Of a DNA stretch of 64,000 nucleotides, positions 21,952-33,889 are shown piece after piece. The translations under genes were made by a program, and so were the position numbers. Each line of letters begins with the position of its first letter. Positions within the stretch are counted from its first letter, which is position 1. The DNA is taken from the NCBI GenBank assembly GCA_022575985.1, contig JAKSXM010000272.1:29901501-29965500 (forward strand), given 5' to 3'. The notes under the pieces were generated by a model, which saw nothing but the letters and a program-made list of their open reading frames with translations, did not search any database and was not told the origin of the DNA. Origin of the DNA: Anagrus nilaparvatae (lineage: Eukaryota > Arthropoda > Insecta > Hymenoptera > Mymaridae).

Positions 21952-24423
21952 CACTGAAAAAAAATTCCGTTTGCCGCTAGCGGATTTTTTTTTTTTAATT
22001 AAACCATTGCAAATGGCTTGAAACGTAAAAATAAACCTTAAAAAAATTATTTTTTTGAACTCAAAACTTCATAAAACTGAATTTTAAAGCTCAAAAGTTA
22101 AAAAAATCTTTTTAAAAATAAAGATTACTTATTTAGCTTTTAAAACTTTTTTACGTGGAATTATTATTGAAAGGTAATAATAAAAAGTTTAATAAAATAT
22201 ATTTCATTAATTACTAGCTTTAGAAATTACCAAAAACAGCTGAAAACAACTCCAAACCTAAATTAACCAATTTTGGATCATTTTTAAAATAACCAAATCA
22301 GTCTCGTTTTTAATGATTTTGTTTATTACTAATTTTTTTACAGATTTTTTATTATTTACTTTAATTTTATATATTTTGAAGTAATATCTTTGTTGAAAAT
22401 AATTTTTCTTTTAATTTATTTTAACGTCTTAGAGCAGTTCAAATGTTAAATATTTGGGTTTTTGAAAAATTCATGGACTTGAGATTTTTCTAGCAGATTC
22501 AAATGATGTTATAAACTGGACTAAAAGGTATATTCCCAAGTAATTTTTCCCGTACAATTCAAACTCACTATTTATTTTAACATTTTACTACGCTTTACAG
22601 GAGAAAAATTCATTTCTTTAGTTTTTTAAGGTACCAATTATGAAGGTACCAATTTTTAAAAGTTTCGCAGTTTTCAAGGAAAAATTATCTGAATAATATT
22701 TGCAAGAGTTACTTATATATTTTTTCCTCGGAAATTCGATAAAACCACTAGTTTTTTTATCTGTTGTTTTCCTTAGCCATAAAATCTTTTGTTTCTATTT
22801 TTACTGGTTTTGTCCAATCTTATATATTTTGCATTGGTAGCCCATTTGAGCTTAAAGGGTTTGAAATATTTAAAATTATCTTTAATAAATAAATAGTCAG
22901 GGAAAAACCACTCGAAAAAATGCTAAAACTTTTTGGTTTTCAATAAACGAGTTATCGTTAATTAAAGATTATGCAATAATTCTCCTACAATCTCAATTAC
23001 ACGTTACTTGAAGCACAATAACTTAAAAATTTGATAAGTCAGTGAATTTTCATCTTCAGACGAAACGATTTCGCATTTTTTTAAGCAGTTTTTTCCTATC
23101 TATTTATTTATTAAAGATAATTTTAAATATTTCAAACTCTTTAGGCTCAAATGGGGTACTAATGCAAATATATAAGATTGGACAAAGCCAGTAAAAATAG
23201 AAACTAAAGATTTTATGGCAAAGGAAAACCCCAGATAAAAAAACTATAGTGCTTTCAACGAAATCTCGAGGAAAAAATATATAAGTAATTCTTGCAAATA
23301 TTATTCAGAAAATTTTTTCTTGAAGACTGCAAAACTTTTAAAAATTGGTCCCCTCATAACTGGTATCCTAAAAATCTTAAAAAATGAATTTTTCTCCTGC
23401 AAAGCATATTAAAATATTAAAATAAATAGGGAGTTCGAATTCTACTAGAATTAAAAATTACTAGGGAATACGTCTTTTAGTCCAGTTTATAACATCATTT
23501 GAATCTGCTAGAAAAATCCTAAGGGTAGCGATCTTATTCAACACGAAAAAAATTGAACACAAGACTAAAACACACAAAACTCAACACGCATTATTTTTTA
23601 ACACTATTTTTTCCACGCCATTTAAATCCATTTAAATTTTTTGACACGTATTATTCGACACAAAAATTTTTTATGCAAATCGTGTAAAAACTAATTAAAT
23701 TTTAGTTTTTTGTTTCGAATTTGTGTCAAATAAAATGAGCTGAAAATTTGTGTTTAATTTAAATCGCGTGCAATAATTAGTGTAAAAAATATTGTGTGTT
23801 GAGTTTTGTATGTTTTAATTTAGGTGTTCAAAAGTGATGTGTTCAATTTTTTTTTGTGTCGAGTAAGATCGCTACCATCGCAAGTCTATGAATTTTTAAA
23901 AAAACCAATATTTAACTGTTCCAAGACGCTAAAAATTAAAAGAAAAATTATTTTTAACAGAAAAATAATACTTTAAAATATGTACAGTTAAAGTAAATAA
24001 TAAAAAAATCTGTAAAAAAATTTGTAATAAACAAAATCCTTAAAAAACGAGACTGATTTGGTTATTTTAAAAATGATCCAAAATTGGTTAATTTAGGTTT
24101 GAAGTTGTTTTCAGCTGTTTTCGGTAATTTCTAAAGCTAGTAATTAATGAAATATATTTTATTAAACTTTTTATTATTACCTTTCAATAATAATTCCACT
24201 TAAAAAAGTTTTAAAAGCTAAATAAGTAATCTTTATTTTTAAAAAGATTTTTTTAACTTTTGAGCTTTAAAATTCAGTTTTATGAAGTTTTGAATTCAAA
24301 AAAATAATTTTTTTAAGGTTTATTTTTACGTTTCAAGCCATTTGCAATGGTTTAAACAAAACAAAAAAATCCGCTAGCGGCAAATGGAATTCCGCTAGCG
24401 GCAAGCGGATTTTTTTTTCAGTG
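21952..24423. mobile_element. 2.5-kb palindromic foldback flanked by TA
   Basis: Terminal CACTGAAAAAAAA at the left and TTTTTTTTCAGTG at the right are each bordered by TA (21950-21951, 24424-24425). The arms are about 1 kb and very similar, for example TCCGCTAGCGG motifs, TTGCAAATGGCTTGAAACGT / ACGTTTCAAGCCATTTGCAA and GTAATTAATGAAATATATTT. They enclose a centre near 22930-23070. The right arm is interrupted at 23524-23876 by a second element. TA borders and CACTGA ends fit a Tc1/mariner-type insertion; no transposase is seen. Confidence 0.8.
23524..23876. mobile_element. hAT-like MITE nested in the right arm of the 2.5-kb foldback
   Basis: Ends GGTAGCGATCTTATTCAACA and GTGTCGAGTAAGATCGCTACC pair as terminal inverted repeats of nearly 40 bp. 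Flanking octamers ATCCTAAG (23516-23523) and ATCGCAAG (23877-23884) match 6 of 8. The uninterrupted partner sequence in the left arm (22450-22500 region) reads ATCTCAAG on the matching strand. This defines the insertion and its old 8-bp duplication. Confidence 0.75.
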
Positions 24424-24429
24424 TAAAGA

Positions 24430-24740
24430 TATTCTTTTTCTTGTTAGTGTCCAGAAAGTGCGTGTTTTCTGGCCGCTGCGCTATTCGAAAAAACGCATTT
24501 TCTCGACACTGAGCAAGAAAAATTATGTTTTGTCCTTGGCCACAAAAAAAGGATGCCCCAAATCGCAGTTTACCATCCTCTGCTTCGCCTTGGACGGTAA
24601 TTTACGTGCGATTTGGGCCATTCTTTACTTTTGTGGCCATGGGTAAAAATATACTATTCTGGTCAGCGGCCAGAAAGCATGTATTTATTTTTCTAGCCAA
24701 GGGTCATAATATACTATTTATGCGCCAAAAGCATTCTAAA
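24430..24740. repeat. GCGAAGCC-family dispersed repeat, copy 4
   Basis: Opposite or compound orientation: CCAGAAAGTGCGTGTTTTCT, GGCCGCTGCGCTATTCGAAA, CCATCCTCTGCTTCGCCTTG, GCGATTTGGGCCATTCTTTA, then CAGCGGCCAGAAAGCATGTA. The open frames at 24458-24851 come from this repeat. Confidence 0.55.
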
Positions 24741-25514
24741 TCTGCAGGTAATTGTTGGACGACAAACTTTGGTTTTGCCCGGTTGCAAATTTTATTTGAA
24801 CCGAACTTGCAAAATATATTATATAGAAAGTATAAAAAAAGTAAAAGATAAATATTATATAACTCTATACTCTTCGATATAAAATTATAAAATACTATCT
24901 AATCTTATTTTCAATAAAGATTTTATAAAGAAAAAACCAAACTTTATACATTTACAGATAAAAACAAAATTATTGAAGTATGAAAGATCTAAATTTTAAT
25001 ACCTAGGATATAATATTTAAAATTAATTAATATTGAATGAACCACATCATATTTATATATAAAATACGTATTATATCAAAAAAATATATACATCAGGGAA
25101 AAAATAGCCGCAGGAAAAAAAGTATAAGTCGTGGTAACAAGTGACACAATATTTAATATTATATTAAATTTACTGTTATATATCTTGGAAAATATAACTG
25201 AAAAGAAAATTCAATAAATTTTATCTTGTCGCAATGTTAAGACCTCTTGCTTCAAATAGTACCTATGTTAAAGATCATTCAAGTGGTAAAAAATTAAATA
25301 TATATCCCATATGACACTGTAATATCGATACAAAATATGCTTTCCTTACTAAGGAGCTTTAAATATGCGATTCGGAAATGATGATTTCGCTCTAATGATT
25401 CGTTATTTTCAATTTGATAGGTTTTAATTTTCATATACTTAACGATTTTTTGGTTTCACTTTTAATCATAATATTTAAATGTTTTTTAGTAGTGAAAACA
25501 CTGAGGCATAATGA
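24741..25514. other. Gene-free AT-rich sequence
   Basis: No coding sequence, RNA gene or clear repeat is recognised. Confidence 0.35.
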
Positions 25515-26672
25515 TACTTTTGGCGCGCCGTGGCGGAGAGTTTTGGAAGTGAGCAAAAATAAATATATTCCCTTATAGATAAGTGGCTAAAAAGTTAATC
25601 CTTGTAGTAAAATTTCACGCTCTTATTGAAAAATGTTTGCAAATAATATTTTTTATGCAAATTTAAGTAAACTTCGTACGCATGGAGGTCCATTCATTTT
25701 GGCTCTATTTACAACCCTTAAAAGGTGGATAGGGGTGGTACTCCAGTCAAAGTACGGATTTGGTTGTATTATCACTGGTGAACGCCAGATTTGCTCTACT
25801 ATAGGTTTTTTGAGTTGCTGAACACGAAAATCGGGGTCATTTTGCAGAGAAATTGTGACTTCACCCTTAAATTTGCAAAATATACCCTCAAAAAGAGTTT
25901 TTTTTTACATATTCGCACTTTGAGCACTCATATTTGCACCATACGGGTTTTTTGGGTCCCTGATCAAGAATTTCGACTTCTTTTTCATAAATAATTAAAA
26001 TTTCACCTCTAAATTGGCTAAAACTACCCCCCAAAAAGGGGGTGTTTTTGCTATTTTCGTACTTTTAGCATCCAGGATATGCCCATGTAAGTTTTTTTGG
26101 TCGCTAATCAAGAATTTCGATTTCTTTTTCATAAATACTCAATATTTCACCCATAAAATAATTAAAACTAACCCTAATATGGGCATATTCTAGACGATCA
26201 AAGTGCGAAAATAACAAAAACACCCCTGTTAGGAGTAGTTTTAGCTATTTTAAGGGGAAAATATTGATTATTTATGAAAAAGAAGTCAAAATTCTTGATT
26301 AGCGGCCCAAAAAACGTATAAGAACGTACTTTGGACGCTCAAAGTGCAAAATTAGCAAAAAACACCCAAAATGAATAAGACTTCAATGTATACAAAGTTT
26401 ACTTGAATTTACATAAAAAATATTATTTTCAAACATTTTTCAATAAAATTGGATACTTTTTTCATTGATTTTTTCAAACATTTCTTAATAATGCCTGGCC
26501 TACCCCTTTCACCAACGTTTTTAGGGTATATTTAAGGTAGGTGAAAACTAATATCAGATTTTGAAAGAGTGTGAAATTTTACAATGAGGATGAACTTTTT
26601 AGCCACTTATCTATAAGGGAATATACTTATTTTTGCTCATTTCCAAAACTCTCCGCCCCGGCGTTAATGAGT
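25515..26672. mobile_element. Foldback element, 1.16 kb, compound arms
   Basis: Left GGCGGAGAGTTTTGGAAGTG, TATTCCCTTATAGATAAGTG and AATAATATTTTTTATG pair with right CATAAAAAATATTATT, CACTTATCTATAAGGGAATA and CATTTCCAAAACTCTCCGCC. Inside, a unit with ATCAAGAATTTCGAYTTC and TTTTTCATAAATA is repeated directly (about 25965 and 26110) and inverted (about 26270-26310). A related unit family occurs at 50430-50880. Confidence 0.7.
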
Positions 26673-27506
26673 TAATTTTTTTTTTATCACGAATACATAA
26701 AAATCCTAAAATTTAAAATAATTCAACATTTATCTGATGGTTTTAGCAATTATATGAGGAAAAAGAGTTTATTAAAATTTTATAAACAATGGCTGATTCC
26801 AAAAAATGTGATTTTTTTAATATGGTTACATCGTTCATTGGATGGGGTATCTGAAAAAGTCTGCGGCTTGGTAAGAGGGGAAGAGGGAGAAAAATTGACG
26901 TTTTTAGGGGGAGTGGTGAAATGGACTTAGAATGTGTTCGATTTAGGGACTTTTAGGGCAGAAGTACCTAGGGACCATTGGTGCAGAATTTTTAAAGAAT
27001 TTATTGCAAAAATGAAAAAAATAAATTCATATTCTTTAAAAAACAATAATAATTTGATAATTTAATTAATTTTGTTCACTTTGAAGAGTAAGCAGCATGA
27101 TTTCTATAATAAAAATTTAAATATAAATATTTGGATATAAGAATTATGAACACAATAGATAGTTTATTATCAGTCTTATAAGTGAACATGTTCCATTTTC
27201 GTTGATTGTGTAGTTATAGAAACCGGTTATACATTTTTTCTTCAAATTTAGTACTGAAAAACGGATCAAGGTTTTGATTTACCTTAATGAAAATACTATT
27301 TTTATGTGAAAAACAACTTGTCTTTCCTGATAAAACAAGTAACATTTTAACATTGCATTTTAAATAGAAATGATTTAACAAAAGTAACAAAAAAGCTTAA
27401 GGTAGAGGTAATTTTTGCCCATTTTTGGAAAACGACTCGATGTAAATGTTTTCAGTTCGATAAGCTTTTGCTGTAGTGCGAGTTTGAAGAAAAATCAAAA
27501 TACCCA
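26673..27506. other. Gene-free sequence with a poly-G repeat family member
   Basis: Positions 26845-26990 (AAATTGACGTTTTTAGGGGG and following) are the reverse complement of the poly-C family. AGTGAACATGTTCCATTTTC lies at about 27182. No gene is seen. Confidence 0.4.
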
Positions 27507-27875
27507 CACTGTAAAAAGTAACTTTCTTAGATTCAAAAAAAAAAAATAGAATATTTTCAAAAAATTAGTAATTTTTCGAAAAAATCGTAAATTTACTAAA
27601 TTTAGTATATTAACTAAAAATTTAAGTATTTCCGATTTTTTTTGTAAATTCACGAGAAAAATTGATAATTTACAATTTTTTCTCGAAAATTTACAAAAAA
27701 TACTTGCTATAATTTACAAATTTTTTCATAAATTCACAAAAAAAAATCGACAATTCTCGAATTTGTTGTTTATGTTTTAAATTTAGTAAATTTACGATTA
27801 TTTTCGTAAATTTACTAATTTTTCGAAAGTTTTCTATTTTTTTTGTGAATATAAGAAAGTTACTTTTGACAGAGC
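27507..27875. mobile_element. Hairpin MITE, about 370 bp
   Basis: Left CACTGTAAAAAGTAACTTTC pairs with right GAAAGTTACTTTTGACAG. Inner AATTTACTAAATTTAG / AAATTTAGTAAATTTACG and TTAGTAATTTTTCGAAA / TTTACTAATTTTTCGAAAG continue the palindrome. The 89-codon frame across it is not a gene. Confidence 0.65.
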
Positions 27876-29067
27876 ATTTCTTTTTCAAAAATAAGAAAAA
27901 AGGTGGGGAAAAATTAATATAAATCTTATTTAAATCTAATACTTCCAGTCCAGTTTGCATGACTCCTCATAATTTAAATTGCATAACAAAATGTAAGTTA
28001 ATGGAATATCCAGCTTTTATTTGTTTCTCAATATTGTTTAAGATATGTGATAAGAAATTTTAAAAGTTCATTGTTACGGTTGATGTTACATATAAATTTT
28101 CTGATGACTAGTCTCCTCACATATATCAAGAATACCATTTCCTTACACCTTTTTGTACACAATTAACGTGTATAAGAAAAAAAAACCGGTAAGTGTTAAA
28201 TTTTTTTTTTCCTTTATTTTTGCAGGCAATAATAAAACTTATATGGAATTTATAAGTAACATCTTATATTATAAAACAACATTTTTCTAACTGTAAATAT
28301 GATTTCCACACACATCTCTACTGTTCGTGTTTTCTATTACTAATAACTACTACATTTACCAGAAAGATTAAAAAAAAATCGTTATAATAAAATAACAATT
28401 CAAGTGAAAGATTAATTATTAAGATACATATTTTTTTAAACAAATGCAATTATAAGTCATTAAAAAATGATTTAAGATAATATTTTTTACAATAATATAA
28501 CAATCTTTCTAAAATCTACTTTTTTTGTATTCTGGATAGTACTTAAAAAAAAACTCGGAAATTATTATTAAAATTATTTATGTACAGTCTCACGAGTTTT
28601 TTAATCGCACTATATTTATTTTAAGTGAAATAATTTTTTTTGTTTTGTTCTATTAATTTGTGTAATTAAATTAGAGATAATTACTCTTTTATTATTGTTA
28701 TTTTTACTGAAAAAAAGTTTTTTTTTTTTGTAAAAATGATTGATGTTATGAATTATTGTAATTACAAAAAGTTTCAAGTGAGACAAAACATGTCTCGTTA
28801 ACACACTTTTTACAGTTTAAATTATATGGCATTTAGCGCGCATTTATGAAACTTTATGGAAAGTGTATGGAAGTGTCCAGTAGAGAAAATAAGGAAAAAT
28901 GGAAAATTTTAAGAAAACACAAGTTTTAGTAATTAAAAATTTCTATACTTTATTATACTTTTAAATTACATAATGAATTGGAAAAAGTCACTAGGCGTTT
29001 CCGCGCAGCGCATTTAGAAATGGAGATTTTTTAACCGTATATTTAAATAAATCATAGTATATTACGA
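27876..29067. other. Gene-free AT-rich sequence
   Basis: No convincing feature is seen. Confidence 0.35.
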
Positions 29068-29275
29068 CCCATGGCCAGAAAAATAAAGAATGGCCCAAAT
29101 CGCTTGTAAATTACCTTCCGAGGCGAAGCCGAGGATGGTAAACTGCGATTTGAGGTATTCTTTTTTTATGACCCAGGGTCGTATACGATTTTTCTACATC
29201 AGTAGCGAGAAAACACGTCTTTGCCGGGTGCGCAGCGGCCGGGAAATACGTGCTTTCTGGCCGCTGACCAGAAAA
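29068..29275. repeat. GCGAAGCC-family dispersed repeat, copy 5
   Basis: GACCCATGGCCAGAAAAATA, AATGGCCCAAATCGC, CCGAGGCGAAGCCGAGGA and GGTAAACTGCGATTTGAGG are followed by GGCCGGGAAATACGTGCTTT and GGCCGCTGACCAGAAAA. AAATCGC.TGTAAATTACC and GGTAAACTGCGATTT form an inverted pair around the GCGAAGCC core. Confidence 0.6.
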
Positions 29276-29284
29276 TAAATTTAT

Positions 29285-29508
29285 TGGTAATAATTTTTTA
29301 ACGAAAAATTCAATGCTTTTCAGTATTTGGTACAAGAATATGAAAAAAAATTGAGAATGTTTATTTGCTTAAACAATTATGACATGTTAAATTTTTGAAA
29401 ATTTAGGGTCATAAAAGTCAGACCAAGCAGAATTTTGATCCAAGTTGCCCAAATCTTGAAACTCAAGGTTTTATGACCCAAAATTTCAAAAATTTAACTT
29501 GTTCTACA
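29285..29508. repeat. Diverged partial copy of the 31528-34463 foldback family
   Basis: AATTCAATGCTTTTCAGTAT, TACAAGAATATGAAAAAAAA, AATGTTTATTTGCTTAAACA, GGGTCATAAAAGTC and CAAGCAGAATTTTGATCCAA follow the order of the larger family member. This copy has no Helentron-type insertion, so it is a paralogous empty site. Confidence 0.7.
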
Positions 29509-29510
29509 TA

Positions 29511-29951
29511 GTCTAGGCGCCAGCTATACTAATCACGCCCAAAAATTAAGAAATTAAATTTCTTTTTCCGAGGATAAAAATAGGTGGTATTTATGTTTTT
29601 TGATCCGTTGAACATGCAACCGGGGTCCGTTTTGCGAATTTCGTGGTCAATTTTTTGTTATTAACAAATTATTGGACAATTTTGCAATAATTTGTTAATA
29701 ACAAAAAATTGACCACGAAATTTGCAAAACGGACACCGGATTCGCGTTCAGCGGGTCAAAAAACAGAAATACCACCCGAGCGAACAAGTCGGGCGGATTG
29801 CCACTAAGGAGGGCCTCCGACGGGCCGCCTGACTTATGTTGCACCATGGTGCCATGGCAATCCGCCCGACTGGTTCGCTCGGGCAATTTTTTTTATCCTC
29901 GGAAAAAGAAATTTAATTTTTGGGCGTGATTAGTATGGCTGGCGCCTAGAC
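29511..29951. mobile_element. Foldback element, 441 bp, flanked by TA
   Basis: GTCTAGGCGCCAGC at the left and GCTGGCGCCTAGAC at the right, each with TA outside (29509-29510, 29952-29953). Arms continue with ACTAATCACGCCC, TTTCTTTTTCCGAGGATAAA and a perfect-looking inner palindrome TTTTTTGTTATTAACAAATT. A second, G+C-rich hairpin (GTCGGGCGGATTGCC / GGCAATCCGCCCGAC) sits at 29786-29872. Confidence 0.75.
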
Positions 29952-29953
29952 TA

Positions 29954-30514
29954 ACAGGGTCGGTATCAGACCTACAGCTGACGGGGGGGGGGGGCTAGAA
30001 CCCAATTTAGGCCAACCTAGCCTAACCTATAAGCTACATAAAAACTAGAACCCTATTCAAAATATATAAGCTGACTTGACTACTTGGGGGGGGGGGGGGT
30101 GGCCCCCATGATTTCGGATCCATAAAAAAAATGAATTTTAAAATACGCTGAACGGAAACATTTAGTGATGGAAAGACCGCCCTCAAATAAAACTTACTTT
30201 TTTTAAAGCACTGTATTTATAATAGTGATAAGTCATTTCTCTTGCGAGAATAAATTTAAAAATTTTTTACGCCCTCTATAATTCATAAATATATTAATAT
30301 TCAAATATTCGACTGAAAAAGTAGAAATAAAAATTAAAAATTTCTTAAACTTTAAGCCAAAAAAAGTACTTAAATAATAAACGTAAATATTTTCATAAAT
30401 AAATAAAAGTATAAAAAAAGCAATAAAATACATATTTGTAAAAAAATATGAATTGATATTAAACTTGTTTATTTTTAAAATCTCTATAGCGTTGTGTAAA
30501 TATTTAAATTTGCG

Positions 30515-30550
<36 letters not shown>

Positions 30551-31527
30551 ATTTATATTTTTGAGATGCTCGTTTAGAATATTGAATGAACGTAAATTTT
30601 ATATAAATTCGCATTAAAAAAGGATAAACATTTAAAATAAGAATTTTTTAGCTTCGAAAATTGTCGTTAAGATTATTGTAAAAAAAATTTAAATATATGC
30701 GTGATGGAAACTAAACTGACAGAATGTAAAAAAAAAATGAGGAGAAGTTTTATAGACATAAAGGATTTTCAAAAGCCTATAATATACAAGAGATACCTTT
30801 TTTTTAAAAAAAGGGTATCTGAACTTTATATACATGCAAATACTATATATTATGCAGTTGTTATAATAATATAAAGATCGTTTTAAACTTCAGGACACGA
30901 ACATTTTTTTGCTTAATATTTATTATATGGCAAACACTAAGAAAGCGAATATTCGTTTTACATTATCAATGAAAACTGGAATTTTTTTTTTTACTATATT
31001 ATTTTCTAGATATGCATTTTATTTGCATAAATTATCAAAGATGACAGTATTTTTGTTATTATATCTGGCTTTTTTTATACTGTTAATCAATTATTTTTAT
31101 TGTATAGGTGGGTACTTGGCATATAAATTTTAAAATTATTAAATTTATTGTTCATAAAAATAATAATAAAATTCATAAAAATAGGTGTCAAAAAATATGT
31201 AAATAAATTTTTTTATTTATTTTAAAATCCTATATAGAACATTGCTAGTATATATATGTTCAGATATTTAAATTTTTAAAAACAACATTTTGCAAAAGGT
31301 ACTTTTTTAGAAATCAATTTAAAAAATATATAATTTTTAGTGAAAATCATACCTAATTAAATGATTGACTTTTTCACATGACATTGTTTGAAAAAACTTA
31401 TTTACGTTAATGTAAATTCATAAATTAAAAACCATAAAAAAAACATGGTTCAATTTTCCATAAACTATGGGCGCATTAAAAAGAGATACATAATATTCTG
31501 GGAAAAATTCTCAGGATTTTAAGGACG
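29954..31527. other. Gene-free sequence with G- and A-homopolymers
   Basis: G-tracts occur at 29983-29992 and 30086-30099, and an A34 run at 30515-30548. The 66- to 74-codon frames at 30233-31133 show only AT-driven composition. Confidence 0.4.
30515..30548. repeat. Poly(A) run of 34
   Basis: An uninterrupted A34 after TTTAAATTTGCG. I do not see a recognisable retrotransposed gene 5' of it or a clear target duplication. Confidence 0.8.
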
Positions 31528-31662
31528 CTCTGTCCACCACTGGGTGTTTTTTGCGCAGTATATATGTAACTAAAATATTTTAACCATATATTTATTTATA
31601 ATAATTTTTTAATGAAAGAATCAATGCTTTTCAGTATTTAGTACAAGAATATAAAAAAAAAA

Positions 31663-33711
31663 CGCTGCCAAGTGATTGGCACTATGGTTCCTCATTAACA
31701 ATAGCAAAATATTTATAATGGTCTATTTTATCTAATAAAAATTATAATTTGAGATATCAGTATTTCATAAAAAAAAGTTAAATACCGTATTTTATAAGAA
31801 AAAAAATGTTGCTGTGATTTAATGTTTTTTATTTAACAAATTTTTAGAAAAAAATTTTCAATAAACTAGGTATTACACTTAAAAAAAAAAACAATATTAC
31901 AGATTTTTTAATTTTTTTGTTTTATTAATATTCAGAAAAAAATTTTGAAAAAATCCAGTATCAGATCCAAAAAATTGCTATGAATAAGCTTTCTAAAACT
32001 AGTACTCTCATAGAAATTAATTAGGTACTACGTCTGAACAAAAAAAAAATTTGGTATTCTTTGTATTTTTTTGTGAAAAAAATTTTGGGAAAAAAATTTT
32101 CAAAAAATTAATTATCAGATTTGAGATATCGAGTAAAAACCATACTTTCAAATATAAGTACTTTTATGGAAATAAATGAGATATTACACCTAAATTAAAA
32201 AAAAAAAAAAGTATTTTGAAATCTCTTGATGAAAAAATTTTTGAAAAAAAAATTAGATCTTAATTCCATAATGGTTGTTAAATACCACCGATTGCAAAAT
32301 TTTCAAATATTAGTACTTTAATGGAATTAAAGGAAGTATTACACTAAAAAAAAAAAAAATATTACAGATTTTTTAATTTTTTTGATTTTTTAATTTTGAG
32401 AAAAAAATTTTGAAAAAATTAAGTTTCAGGTCCAAAAAATTACTATAAACGATATTTCTAAAACTAGTACTGTCATAGAAATCAATTAGGTACTACATCC
32501 AAAAATAAAAAAAAATTAAGTTTTTTTTTGTATTTTTTGGTGAAAAAAATTTTGAGAAAAGAATTTAAAAAAAATTAGTTATCAGATTCGAGATATCGAG
32601 TAAAAATCGTACTTTCAAATATAAGTACTTTCATGGAAATAAATTAGGTATTACATCCAAATTAAAAAAAAAAAAAAATAGTTTGAGATTTTTTGATGAA
32701 AAAATTTTGGAAAAAAAAATTAGGTCTTAATTCCAAAATAAAATTTATTAGAAATTATTTGTGAAATATCACCGGTTACAATATTTTCAGATATTCGTAC
32801 TTTCATAGAAAAAAATTAAGTATTACGTCCTAAAATAAAAAAAATTTTGGCATTTTTTGTATTTTATGGCAACAAAAATTTTGAGAAAAAAATTTAAAAA
32901 AAATTAAGTATCAGGTCCAAAAAATTGCTATAAACGATATTTCTAAAACTAGTACTTCCACAGAAATAAATTAAGTACTGCGTCCGTAAAGAAAAAAAAA
33001 ATTGGTATTTTTTGTATTTTTTGGTGAAAAAAATTTTGAGAAAAAAATTTTCAAAAATAAATTATAAGATTTGAGATATAGAGTAAAAACGATACTTCTA
33101 GATATCAGTACTTTTATGGAAAAAAATGAGGTACTACATCCAAAAAGAAAAAAAAATATAGTGTTTTTTTAATTTTTTTATGTAAAAAGTTTTGAAAAAA
33201 AAAAATTTCGAAAAATTACGTATCAGATGGAGAAATCCTTTACAAACGATAATTTTAGATATTCGTACTTTCATAGGAAAAAATTAAGTATTACGTCCTA
33301 AAATAAAAAAAATTTTGGCGTTTTTTGTATTTTTTGGCGACAAAAATTTTGAGAAAAAAATTTTGAAAAAATTAAGTATCAGGTCCAAAAAAATGCTATA
33401 AACGATATTTCTAAAACTAGTACTTCCACAGAAATAAATTAAGTACTGCGTCCGTAAAGAAAAAAAAAATTGGTATTTTTTGTATTTTTTGGTGAAAAAA
33501 ATTTTGAGAAAAAAATTTTCAAAAAATTAGTTATCAGATTCGAGATATCGAGTAAAAATCGTACTTTCAAATATAAGTACTTTCGTGGAAATAAATGAGG
33601 TATTACATCCAAATTAAAAAAAAAAAAAAGTAGTTTGAGATTTTTTGATGAAAAAATTTTTGAAAAAAAAATTAGGTCTTAATTCCATAATGGTTGTGAA
33701 ATTTCACCGGT

Positions 33712-33771
<60 letters not shown>

Positions 33772-33889
33772 GACTTTTTTTAAAAACCGGTTTGTTAGCT
33801 TCCTGAGGTCCCAAAACGTGCTTATATGCCAAAAAATCAAAAATCAAAATTTCATCTATCACAAAGGTTCCTCTATGAGGAACCAAAAA
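31663..33889 (-). mobile_element. Helentron-associated-type element, copy 2 (full length, nested)
   Basis: Opposite orientation to the copy at 7653-9338. It begins with the terminal hairpin TGCCAAGTGATTGGCA (31666-31681) and GAGGAACC (reverse complement of GGTTCCTC at 31686-31693), then a tandem array of about 155-bp half-units. A (CA)n run follows, then the conserved block with AGCTTCCTGAGGTCCCAAAA, and the palindrome GGTTCCTC-TAT-GAGGAACC (33866-33884). It sits in a run of A on this strand (T|T on its own sense strand), matching the T-T target preference described for Helentrons. No coding sequence is present. Confidence 0.75.
33719..33767. repeat. (CA)n microsatellite inside copy 2
   Basis: About 24 CA units at the position equivalent to the (TG)n of copy 1. 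Confidence 0.9.

Noticed and set aside
24458..24851. Two overlapping open frames of 62 and 108 codons.
   Set aside because: Both derive from the dispersed GCGAAGCC repeat, and similar frames occur in its other copies.
30515..30548. A34 considered as the tail of a processed retrocopy.
   Set aside because: No gene-like sequence precedes it and no clear flanking duplication was found.
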